Source: DASUAS01 sp036271015 (GTDB lineage Bacteria; Actinomycetota; Acidimicrobiia; IMCC26256; DASPTH01). From it: DNA of 5,708 nucleotides. The notes beneath the pieces were generated by a model that searched no databases, was not told the DNA's origin, and was given only the letters and a program-made list of their open reading frames with translations. The stretch is from positions 1 through 5,708 of the forward strand of contig DATBBL010000058.1 of the NCBI GenBank assembly GCA_036271015.1, read 5' to 3'. Position numbers and translations under genes: made by a program. This document shows, one piece after another, positions 1 through 5,467 of the stretch. Position 1 is the stretch's first letter; the number at the start of each line of letters is the position of its first letter.

Positions 1-627
1 CTGCTCGCGGTGAGCGGGATCGTCGCCGCCCTGTTCCAGCGGGAGCGCACCGGTCGCGGTCAGCATCTCGACGTCTCGATGGCCGAGGCCCTCGTGTACA
101 CCGACGAGTGGACGTCGACCGATCTCGCCGGGTACGACGGAGCTCGGATCCCCGACACGTGGAACTACCCGATCTTCACCGTCGCCGACGGCACCCAGGT
201 CGCGTTCATGGGTGATCCGACCTCTCGGCTACCGGAGATCGCGGCGGCGCTCACCGACGCGCCGGTGTCGTACACGGAGTCGCGCGACGAGGCGCTGCAG
301 ATCCTGGCCGACCTCTGCGCGCAGGTGCCGGACTTCCCGACGATCGAGGCGCGGTTCGAGCAGTTCGGGTTCCTCGTCGCCGAGGTGCGGACGGTGCAGG
401 ACCTCGCCGAGACGCCGTGGGCACGCGAGCGCGAGGTGTTCGCGGAGGTGGAACCCGGCGCGCGCGTCACCGCCTCCCCCTTCCGCTCCGACGGCGCCAC
501 GATCGGCGTGCGGGCCCCGGCACCTCGCTTCGGCGAGCACACCCGCGCCGTCCTCACCGAGCGCTGCGGGCTGACCGCGGACGACCTCGACCGGCTCGAG
601 GCCGACGGGATCATCAAGTCCGGCTGA
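1..627 (+). CDS. CaiB/BaiF family (class III) CoA-transferase, C-terminal part
   Basis: The reading frame is open from the first base, so the true start lies upstream; the GTG at 10 is internal. The 208 residues seen are about half of a usual 380-400-residue CaiB/BaiF protein. The family moves CoA from an acyl-CoA donor to a free carboxylic acid, in the cytoplasm, through an aspartyl-CoA anhydride intermediate. The recognisable segment GIVAALFQRERTGRGQHLDV followed by SMAEAL near the left edge is the family block that comes just after the catalytic Asp. By comparison with formyl-CoA transferase that Asp should sit only a few residues outside the window, so it cannot be checked. The C-terminal half also fits: FGFLVAEVRTVQDLAETPWA, then a P-F/RAPAPRFGEHT segment, then a GxI ending. 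The gene ends in TGA and converges on the minus-strand SDR after 75 bp. The substrate is unknown; family members near beta-oxidation genes often activate catabolic acids. Confidence 0.93.
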   Translation: MLAVSGIVAALFQRERTGRGQHLDVSMAEALVYTDEWTSTDLAGYDGARIPDTWNYPIFTVADGTQVAFMGDPTSRLPEIAAALTDAPVSYTESRDEALQILADLCAQVPDFPTIEARFEQFGFLVAEVRTVQDLAETPWAREREVFAEVEPGARVTASPFRSDGATIGVRAPAPRFGEHTRAVLTERCGLTADDLDRLEADGIIKSG

Positions 628-702
628 GCGGGGCCTCGACCAGGATGCGCCAGGAGAGCCAGTGCTCGGGGTCCTCGCACGCGTGTGACGGCGGACGAGT
701 GG

Positions 703-1491
703 TCAACCGGAGAACCAGGTCCCGGCGTCGTTGATGAGCACCTGGCCGGTCATCTTGGAGCTCTCGTCGGAGGCGAGGAACAGCACGATGCCGGTCATGT
801 CCTCCGGCTCGAGCGTGGTCTTCAGCAGGGAGGTCTGCACGAGGGACTCGACGATCGGCTCGGGGACCACCGCCTTCGCCGCCGGCGACATCGTGATGCC
901 GGGGCAGACCGCGTTGACGCGGATGTTGCGGCTCCCGAGCATCTGGGCCATGACGCGCGACTGGCGGATGACCATCCACTTGGTCATGCCGTAGCCCTCG
1001 GGCGCGATCGTGGGCGCGGGGGCGTCGTCGGCGAGCTCGAAGATCGCGGGGAGCGGCAGCGGGAACGCCGCGGTCGACGAGATGTTCACGATCGAACCGC
1101 GGCGCTGCTCCCAGAAGAACGGGAGCACGGCGTTCGACGCATGGATGATGCCCATGAAGTTGACCGCGAGGAAGTCGTCCCAGCTCGCGGTGAGCTGGTC
1201 GAACATGAGCCCGGCGTTGTTCACGAGGCAGTCGACGTGGCCGAGGCGGTCGACGACGGTGCGCCCCATCGCGGCCATCTGCTCGGCGTCGGTGACGTCG
1301 GCTTCGAGCACGAGCGCCTGGCGGCCCATGCCCTTGATGTCGTCCGCCACGGGCCCGGCCTGGTCGATGCGCTTCAGGTCGATGATCGCCACGTCGGCGC
1401 CCTCGGCCGCCATGGCCCGCGCGTACGCGGCGCCGATCCCCTGCGCGGCACCGGTGACGATGCACACCTTGTCCTGCAGCCGATCCCCCAC
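703..1491 (-). CDS. SDR family NAD-dependent oxidoreductase with extended Ser-Tyr loop
   Basis: A 262-residue short-chain dehydrogenase, of normal length for a classical SDR, interconverting an alcohol and a ketone in the cytoplasm. Visible motifs: nucleotide-binding TGAAQGIG (13-20), Asp38 at the end of beta-2 (favours NAD over NADP), the D65-V66 adenine-pocket motif, NNAG (91-94), the N111 tetrad Asn, Ser138/Ser139, and YGMTK with Tyr167 and Lys171. The C-terminal GQVLINDAGTWFSG is the usual SDR end. Ser139 and Tyr167 are 28 residues apart instead of the usual 13; the added stretch is Pro/Ala/acid-rich (FPLPLPAIFELADDAPAPT, from 143). The start is the GTG at 1491-1489, because the Rossmann strand follows at once and a GGAGAGGGGGAG purine run lies just upstream. 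The open frame continues upstream through the neighbouring gene but makes no SDR-like sequence there. The gene is divergent from the DapB-like gene and probably shares its control region. Substrate unknown; a hydroxylated cyclic or steroid-like catabolite is only a guess. Confidence 0.93.
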   Translation of the reverse strand: MGDRLQDKVCIVTGAAQGIGAAYARAMAAEGADVAIIDLKRIDQAGPVADDIKGMGRQALVLEADVTDAEQMAAMGRTVVDRLGHVDCLVNNAGLMFDQLTASWDDFLAVNFMGIIHASNAVLPFFWEQRRGSIVNISSTAAFPLPLPAIFELADDAPAPTIAPEGYGMTKWMVIRQSRVMAQMLGSRNIRVNAVCPGITMSPAAKAVVPEPIVESLVQTSLLKTTLEPEDMTGIVLFLASDESSKMTGQVLINDAGTWFSG

Positions 1492-1494
1492 GTG

Positions 1495-1506
1495 CTCCCC
1501 CTCTCC
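1495..1506 (-). promoter_or_regulatory. Ribosome binding site of the minus-strand SDR
   Basis: On the minus strand this reads GGAGAGGGGGAG, ending 3 nt before the GTG start at 1491. The GGAG at 1506-1503 lies 11 nt from the start and the AGGGGG core about 5. It supports the GTG start over the much longer upstream open frame, which runs antisense through the adjacent gene. Confidence 0.6.
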
Positions 1507-1532
1507 ACTCCGGGAACGCGCCCGGCCCGGCC

Positions 1533-1561
1533 TTGACAGGGTGACGATACATCTGACATTT
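1533..1561 (+). promoter_or_regulatory. Candidate sigma-70-type promoter in the divergent intergenic region
   Basis: A perfect TTGACA (-35) at 1533-1538 is followed 16 nt later by GACATT (1555-1560), a weak -10 that keeps the A at position 2 and T at position 6. It sits in the only AT-richer patch of the 120-bp gap between the SDR (minus) and the DapB-like gene (plus). Transcription would start near 1567, giving a leader of about 45 nt before the ATG at 1612. TGAC occurs three times (1534, 1542, 1554), possibly as repressor contact sites. On the minus strand TATCGT (1550-1545) could be a -10 for the SDR, but no good -35 goes with it. Promoter role is inferred from consensus only. Confidence 0.42.
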
Positions 1562-1600
1562 TCCGGACGCCCACCGTCCCGCGCCGCGCGGGCGCGACCC

Positions 1601-1605
1601 GGGAG
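1601..1605 (+). promoter_or_regulatory. Ribosome binding site of the DapB-like gene
   Basis: GGGAG lies 6 nt before the ATG at 1612, a normal Shine-Dalgarno spacing. It fixes the start at that ATG. Confidence 0.6.
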
Positions 1606-1611
1606 ACCGCC

Positions 1612-2679
1612 ATGCCAACCCGACCCGTGCGAGTCGCCGTGTGGTCCACCGGGGGCATCGGATCGATCGCCATCCGCGCCATCGACCGGCGCCCCGACCT
1701 CGAGCTGGTCGGCGTGTGGGTGCACACCCCCGAGAAGGTGGGGCGCGACGCGGGCGAGCTCGCCGGAGGCGACCCGATCGGCATCACCGCCACGAACGAC
1801 GTCGACGCCATCCTCGCCGACGGTGTCGACTGCGTCGTCTACGCCGCGCAGGGACCGGAGCAGGACGCCGGCTCCGTCCCCGACTACGTGCGATTGCTCG
1901 CCGCCGGCGTCAACGTCGTGACCACCAGCTCGTGGGCGCTCCTCTACCCACCCACCTACGAGCCCGGCTGGCGGGCACAGCTGGAGGCGGCGGCCGCCGA
2001 GGGCGGGGCGTCGCTGTACGCCTCGGGCATCGAACCGGGCTTCGCGGCCGACCAGCTGCCGATCCTGCTCACGACGATGTCGAACACGATCCGGTCCATC
2101 CGGTCGTCGGAGATCGCGATGTACGACACCTACCCGGTGACGTTCATGATGATGGACATGATGGGGTTCGGGAAGCCCCTCGACTACGAGCCCATGCTGG
2201 CGCTCCCGGGCGCCCTCGTCTCGGCATGGGGGCCCGGCATCAACCTCACCGCCTCCGCGCTCGGCGTCGAGCTCGACGAGATCCGCGAGGAGTTCGACCG
2301 GGTGGTCACCGATCGGACGCTCGAGGTCGCGTGCGGCACCATCGAAGCGGGGACGTGCGGCGCGCTGCGCACGCAGGCCATCGGCGTGGTCGACGGCCGG
2401 GACGCGATCGTCATCGAGCACGTGAACCGCATGGCCGCCGATCTCGCCCCCGACTGGCCCACCAGCGAACGCGACGGCCTCTACCGGATCACCATCGAGG
2501 GTGACCCCGACATCGTCTGCGAGATGGCCGCGGGTGACCCGCAGCACGCGAGCCCGGGTGCGATGGTCGCGACGGCGATGCGCGTGGTGAACGCGGTCCC
2601 CTACGCCGTCGACGCCCCGTCCGGGCTCCTCACCTCGCTCGACCTCCCGATCACCGCCCCTCACCACGCGCTGACGTGA
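1612..2679 (+). CDS. 2,4-diaminopentanoate dehydrogenase/DapB-like NAD(P)-dependent oxidoreductase
   Basis: A 355-residue protein beginning with a Rossmann strand and glycine loop, VRVAVWSTGGIG (6-17), followed by a dihydrodipicolinate-reductase-like NAD(P) domain to about residue 135. The second part has marks I recognise from the 2,4-diaminopentanoate dehydrogenase C-terminal domain: GIEPGF (139-144), a TYP segment near 175, and MGFGKP (184-189). The DapB signature with its catalytic His-His and downstream Lys is not visible, so a lysine-biosynthesis role is unlikely. The family includes enzymes of ornithine fermentation that oxidatively deaminate 2,4-diaminopentanoate. Actinobacteria carry many relatives of unknown substrate, often annotated as NAD(P)H-dependent amine dehydrogenase family. 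A methionine cluster MMMDMM (179-184) sits at the MGFG motif. The gene is first in the plus-strand series, 85 bp ahead of the crotonase gene, and lies opposite the SDR across the divergent region. Family assignment is firm; reaction and substrate are open. Confidence 0.85.
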   Translation: MPTRPVRVAVWSTGGIGSIAIRAIDRRPDLELVGVWVHTPEKVGRDAGELAGGDPIGITATNDVDAILADGVDCVVYAAQGPEQDAGSVPDYVRLLAAGVNVVTTSSWALLYPPTYEPGWRAQLEAAAAEGGASLYASGIEPGFAADQLPILLTTMSNTIRSIRSSEIAMYDTYPVTFMMMDMMGFGKPLDYEPMLALPGALVSAWGPGINLTASALGVELDEIREEFDRVVTDRTLEVACGTIEAGTCGALRTQAIGVVDGRDAIVIEHVNRMAADLAPDWPTSERDGLYRITIEGDPDIVCEMAAGDPQHASPGAMVATAMRVVNAVPYAVDAPSGLLTSLDLPITAPHHALT

Positions 2680-2717
2680 TCGCGGTCCGCCCGACACCTT
2701 GCCCGAGCCGGTGCGGC

Positions 2718-2736
2718 GCGCTCGACTGCGCTCGAC
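2718..2736 (+). repeat. Short direct repeat, 2 x GCGCTCGAC
   Basis: GCGCTCGAC at 2718-2726 is repeated exactly at 2728-2736 with one T between, a 10-bp period (about one helical turn). It lies in the 85-bp gap between the DapB-like gene and the crotonase gene, 28 nt before the ATG. It could be an operator half-site pair or chance in GC-rich sequence. Confidence 0.5.
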
Positions 2737-2764
2737 CATGCGGCGTACGAGAGGATTGCCACCC

Positions 2765-3568
2765 ATGACGTACGAGACGATCCTCTACGAGGTCGCCGAC
2801 CGGATCGCCACGATCACGTTCAACCGCCCGGAGCGGCTGAACGCGGTCAACGAGCAGATGATCAGCGAGCTCGACGACGCCTACACCCGCGCCGAGGGCG
2901 ACGACGACGTCTGGACGCTCGTCGTGACCGCGACCGGCCGTGCGTTCTGCGCCGGCGCCGACGTCGAGAAGATCCCCGAGGACGGCAAGGTTCCGCACGA
3001 GGGTCGGTACCTCTCGCAGTACAAGGAGTGGGAGGCACCGCAGGAAGCGACGCCGCCGTTCCGCACGATGGCGAAGCCGATCGTGGTGGCGGTCAACGGC
3101 ATCTGCTGCGGAGCCGGCATGGACCTGGTGACCACCGGCGACATCACGATCGCGTCCGAGGACGCGACGTTCTTCGACCCCCACGTGAGCATCGGCCTCG
3201 CCTCCGGACGCGAGATGGTGCGCGTCGCCCGCGCCCTTCCGATCAACGTCGCCATGCGCATGGCGTTGCTCGGCAAGCAGGAACGTCTGAGCGCGCAGCG
3301 CGCCTACGAGCTCGGCTTCATCACCGAGATCGTGCGTGCCGATGAGCTCCAGGCGCGCGCGCGGGAGCTGGCGCAGCTGGTCAACCGAAACGCGCCGCTC
3401 GCGGTCCGGGGCACGCGGCTCGCGATCCGCAAGGGCCTCGGTCTCCCACTGCACGAGGCCGAGATCCTCGCCGAGGCGTTCCGGGAGCGCGTGCTGCACA
3501 CCGAGGACTCGATCGAAGGCCCCCGCGCCTTCATGGAGAAGCGCGACCCGGAGTGGAAGTGCGAATGA
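2765..3568 (+). CDS. Enoyl-CoA hydratase/isomerase (crotonase) family protein with atypical active-site residues
   Basis: A 267-residue protein of normal crotonase length. N-terminal ITFNRPERLNAVN (17-29) is the family signature. AFCAGADVEKI (60-70) carries the first oxyanion-hole amide, and KPIVVAVNGICCGAGMDL (104-121) the second. Aligned by eye with rat mitochondrial enoyl-CoA hydratase, Glu144 (GGGCELA) corresponds to Asp120 and Glu164 (FGQPEILLG) to His140 in FFDPHVSIG. The standard two-Glu hydratase pair is therefore absent; the CoA-binding and oxyanion parts are kept. The protein may be an isomerase, a C-C bond hydrolase, or a hydratase with different acid/base groups. The ATG at 2765 is chosen because family homology begins directly after it and GAGGA (2751-2755) lies 9 nt upstream; the longer open frame from 2699 is not protein-like. 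It is followed 39 bp later by the hydrolase gene in the same direction, so co-transcription is likely. It acts on an acyl-CoA in the cytoplasm; substrate unknown. Confidence 0.93.
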   Translation: MTYETILYEVADRIATITFNRPERLNAVNEQMISELDDAYTRAEGDDDVWTLVVTATGRAFCAGADVEKIPEDGKVPHEGRYLSQYKEWEAPQEATPPFRTMAKPIVVAVNGICCGAGMDLVTTGDITIASEDATFFDPHVSIGLASGREMVRVARALPINVAMRMALLGKQERLSAQRAYELGFITEIVRADELQARARELAQLVNRNAPLAVRGTRLAIRKGLGLPLHEAEILAEAFRERVLHTEDSIEGPRAFMEKRDPEWKCE

Positions 3569-3592
3569 GGCGCTGAACCAGCGCGCGAACGC

Positions 3593-3600
3593 GGAAAGGG
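3593..3600 (+). promoter_or_regulatory. Ribosome binding site of the alpha/beta hydrolase gene
   Basis: GGAAAGGG lies 7 nt before the GTG at 3608. It decides this GTG as the start, since no ATG is available near the N-terminus in that frame. Confidence 0.6.
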
Positions 3601-3607
3601 ACATCAG

Positions 3608-4504
3608 GTGCCGAGCACCGCGCACGAGGAGCTGGTGGCGCAGATCATCGCCACGGGCCAGCGGACCCCGGAGACGGCGCCGACGCCGGAGGTCATGGCG
3701 GCGGCGCGGGCGTCCGAGCAGCAGACGAACCCTCCGGCGCCGGACGACCTGCGGGTCGAGGACGCGACCATCGGCGGGGTCCCCTGCATCGTCGTGTCAC
3801 CGTCGACGGGCGAGCCGCGCGGAACCATCGTGTTCGTGCACGGCGGCGGCTACATCTGGATGACCGCGCGCACGCACCTGCCGGTCGCGGCGGGGCTCGT
3901 ACGGGCAAGCGGGTGCCGGTGCGTCAGCGTCGACTACCGCCGCGCGCCGGAGCATCCGTACCCGGCTGCGGTGGACGACCTCGTGGCCGTGTACCGCGGC
4001 CTGCTCGACGACGGTGTCAGGGCCGAAGCGATCGCGTTCGCCGGCGACTCGGCCGGGGGTGGCCTGGTGGTGGCCGGCCTGGTCGCGTTGCGCGACGCCG
4101 CGACCGCGCTCCCGGCCGCGGCGGTGAGCGTCTCGCCGTGGACCGATCTCACGGTGACCGGCGCATCGGCGGACACGGCCGACGATCCGATCGTGAGCGG
4201 CGCCGCGCTGCGCATGATGGCATCGACGTACCTCGGTGGCGCCGACCCCACCTCCCCCACCGCGTCTCCGCTCTTTGCCGATCTGACCGGTCTGCCGCCC
4301 CTGCTCGTGCAGGTGGGGACACGCGAAGCGCTGCTCGACGACGCCCGGCGACTCGTCGAGCGCGCCGGTCGGGCCGGCGTCGACGTCACCCTGCACGAAT
4401 TCATCGACGTCGTGCACATGTGGGTCGTGTTCGGGCCCGACCTCCCGGAGTCGCTGGAGGCGTACCGGGAGGCCGGCGCCTTCATCCAGGATCACGTGGC
4501 GTGA
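3608..4504 (+). CDS. Alpha/beta hydrolase, hormone-sensitive-lipase (family IV) esterase type
   Basis: A 298-residue hydrolase of usual length for bacterial HSL-family carboxylesterases. It shows HGGG (78-81), the oxyanion-hole signature; DYRRAPEHPYPAA (109-121), a family block; GDSAGGG (146-152) with nucleophile Ser148; SPWTDLT (176-182); and VVHMW with His270 as the likely catalytic base. The acid should lie in VGTREALLDD (236-245). Glu240 occupies the place of the Asp in the DPL motif of other members, so a Ser-Glu-His triad is suggested by eye alignment. There is no signal peptide, so it is cytoplasmic. It would cleave a carboxylic ester or possibly a lactone of a catabolite. The GTG start has a good GGAAAGGG site. 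Its stop overlaps the next SDR start in GTGA, indicating translational coupling. Substrate cannot be told from sequence. Confidence 0.93.
   Translation: MPSTAHEELVAQIIATGQRTPETAPTPEVMAAARASEQQTNPPAPDDLRVEDATIGGVPCIVVSPSTGEPRGTIVFVHGGGYIWMTARTHLPVAAGLVRASGCRCVSVDYRRAPEHPYPAAVDDLVAVYRGLLDDGVRAEAIAFAGDSAGGGLVVAGLVALRDAATALPAAAVSVSPWTDLTVTGASADTADDPIVSGAALRMMASTYLGGADPTSPTASPLFADLTGLPPLLVQVGTREALLDDARRLVERAGRAGVDVTLHEFIDVVHMWVVFGPDLPESLEAYREAGAFIQDHVA
4488..4491 (+). promoter_or_regulatory. Weak ribosome binding site of the MFE-2-like SDR, inside the hydrolase gene
   Basis: AGGA ends 9 nt before the GTG at 4501 and lies within the last codons of the hydrolase. With the 4-nt GTGA stop/start overlap this suggests the SDR is translated mainly by ribosomes finishing the hydrolase. 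Confidence 0.4.
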
Positions 4505-5451
4505 ACGGCGAGCTGCGATTCGACGGGCGGGTCGTCGCCATCACGGGTGCGCACCACGGCCTGGGGCGGGAGCACGCGCTCCTGCTGGCCGGTCGCGGCG
4601 CGCAGGTGGTGGTCAACGACGTCCAGGGCGCAACCGACACGGTCGACGCCGTCCGCGCCGCCGGCGGCGAGGCGATCGAGAACACGAGCGACATCACGAC
4701 CGGGATCGGCGCCGATCGCATCGTGCAGGACGCGCTCGACACCTGGGGCCGCCTCGACGCGGTCGTGAACAACGCGGCGGCCGGCGGCGGGACGCTTCCC
4801 GACGAGGACACCGTGCGCCTCACCTTGGGCGTCCACCTCGTCGGCACCGTCAACATGGTGCGCGCCGCGATGCCGGCCTTCCGGGAGCAGCGGTACGGCC
4901 GGGTGGTCAACACCGGGTCCGGCTCCGTGCTCGGCATCCCCGGCACCGGGATCTACGCGGCCGGGAAGGGTGGCGTGCTGGCCTTCAGCCGGGTGCTCGC
5001 GAACGAACTGGCGAGCGAGCCCGAGCTCGACATCAAGGTCAACGTGTTCATGCCGGCGGCCCAGACCCCGGTGATGCCGCGGGTCCCCGACGAGGAGTTC
5101 CAGGCGATGCTCGACACCAGCTTCGCCGCCGCCCGCACGTCACCGCTCGTCGCCGTCCTCGCCCACGAGTCGTGTCCGGTCTCGGGCGAGGCCATCCAGA
5201 CCGGAGCCGGGCGCGTGTCGCGGTTCGTCCTCGCGACCACCGAGGGTTGGCAGGCGCCCGACGACCGGCCCACGCCCGAATCGATCCTCGAGCACTGGCC
5301 CGAGGTCATGGCCAACCGGGACCTGCAGGAGCCGGTCGGCAGCATGAGCGACCTGCTCGGTCGACGCGGCCTCCACCCGTACACCGTGGCCGACCTCGTC
5401 CGGTGGGCGAAGACGGGCGAGGACCCGGCCGGGCCGACCGACTCGATCTGA
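4501..5451 (+). CDS. SDR family oxidoreductase resembling the MFE-2 (3R)-hydroxyacyl-CoA dehydrogenase domain
   Basis: A 316-residue SDR, longer than the 250-260 of the classical type. Motifs: LRFDGRVVAITG then HHGLG in the cofactor loop (TGAHHGLG, 15-22), VVVNDV with Asp40 (NAD preference), NNAA (90-93, where NNAG is usual), and GRVVNTGSGS with Ser140. Y152-x-x-x-K156 (YAAGK) completes the catalytic set. His112 in VHLVG replaces the usual tetrad Asn. The same His occurs in the dehydrogenase domain of human MFE-2 (HSD17B4, VHLRG), which also shares the N-terminal RFDGRVV, VVVND and the HESC then GAG ending. The Ser-Tyr loop is one residue shorter than usual. After the GAG (235-237) about 79 more residues follow, including PTPESILEHWPEV, like the linker after the MFE-2 dehydrogenase. 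The start is the GTG in the GTGA overlap with the hydrolase. Likely role: oxidation of a 3-hydroxyacyl-CoA. The family match is good; substrate and stereochemistry are inferred. Confidence 0.9.
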   Translation: MNGELRFDGRVVAITGAHHGLGREHALLLAGRGAQVVVNDVQGATDTVDAVRAAGGEAIENTSDITTGIGADRIVQDALDTWGRLDAVVNNAAAGGGTLPDEDTVRLTLGVHLVGTVNMVRAAMPAFREQRYGRVVNTGSGSVLGIPGTGIYAAGKGGVLAFSRVLANELASEPELDIKVNVFMPAAQTPVMPRVPDEEFQAMLDTSFAAARTSPLVAVLAHESCPVSGEAIQTGAGRVSRFVLATTEGWQAPDDRPTPESILEHWPEVMANRDLQEPVGSMSDLLGRRGLHPYTVADLVRWAKTGEDPAGPTDSI

Positions 5452-5453
5452 TC

Positions 5454-5463
5454 ACCCGCGGGT
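5454..5463. repeat. Perfect 10-bp palindrome between convergent genes
   Basis: ACCCGCGGGT is its own reverse complement and fills most of the 16-bp gap between the SDR stop and the stop of the minus-strand monooxygenase. It has no loop and no T-run on either side, so I do not call it a terminator, though its place between two convergent genes is suggestive. Confidence 0.4.
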
Positions 5464-5467
5464 CGGT

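Noticed and set aside
165..680. Minus-strand 171-codon frame opposite the CoA-transferase
   Set aside because: Ser/Arg-rich low-complexity translation with no motif, opposite a clear CaiB/BaiF gene.
628..702. Bidirectional terminator between the CoA-transferase and the SDR
   Set aside because: Only a 4-bp stem (GAGC-CAGT-GCTC, about 652-663) could be found and there is no T-run, so this is too weak to call.
1612..2679. Assigning dapB (lysine biosynthesis) to the DapB-like gene
   Set aside because: The DapB catalytic His-His/Lys signature is not visible, the protein is about 90 residues longer than typical DapB, and the C-terminal half fits the diaminopentanoate dehydrogenase type.
2699..2764. 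Longer start for the crotonase at an upstream TTG
   Set aside because: The added 22 residues are Arg-rich and unlike crotonase N-termini. The ATG at 2765 has a suitable GAGGA upstream.
2680..2764. Internal promoter before the crotonase gene (TTGCCC at 2699 with TCGACT 17 nt on)
   Set aside because: The -10 candidate lacks the conserved A at position 2 and the region is GC-rich throughout, so it is not supported.
1492..2766. Minus-strand open frame of about 425 codons continuing upstream of the SDR and antisense to the DapB-like gene
   Set aside because: It is the shadow of G/C-rich third positions in the plus-strand gene. Its translation is Arg/Gly/Asp/Val-rich with no family motif, and the SDR has a good GTG start and ribosome binding site at 1491.
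3913..4500. Upstream in-frame extension of the MFE-2-like SDR through the hydrolase gene
   Set aside because: The extension is Arg/Pro-rich shadow sequence out of frame with the hydrolase. SDR homology begins right after the GTG at 4501.
5454..5463. The ACCCGCGGGT palindrome as an intrinsic terminator
   Set aside because: As a hairpin it would leave only about 3 bp of stem around CGCG, with no T-tract on either side. It is kept as a palindrome only.
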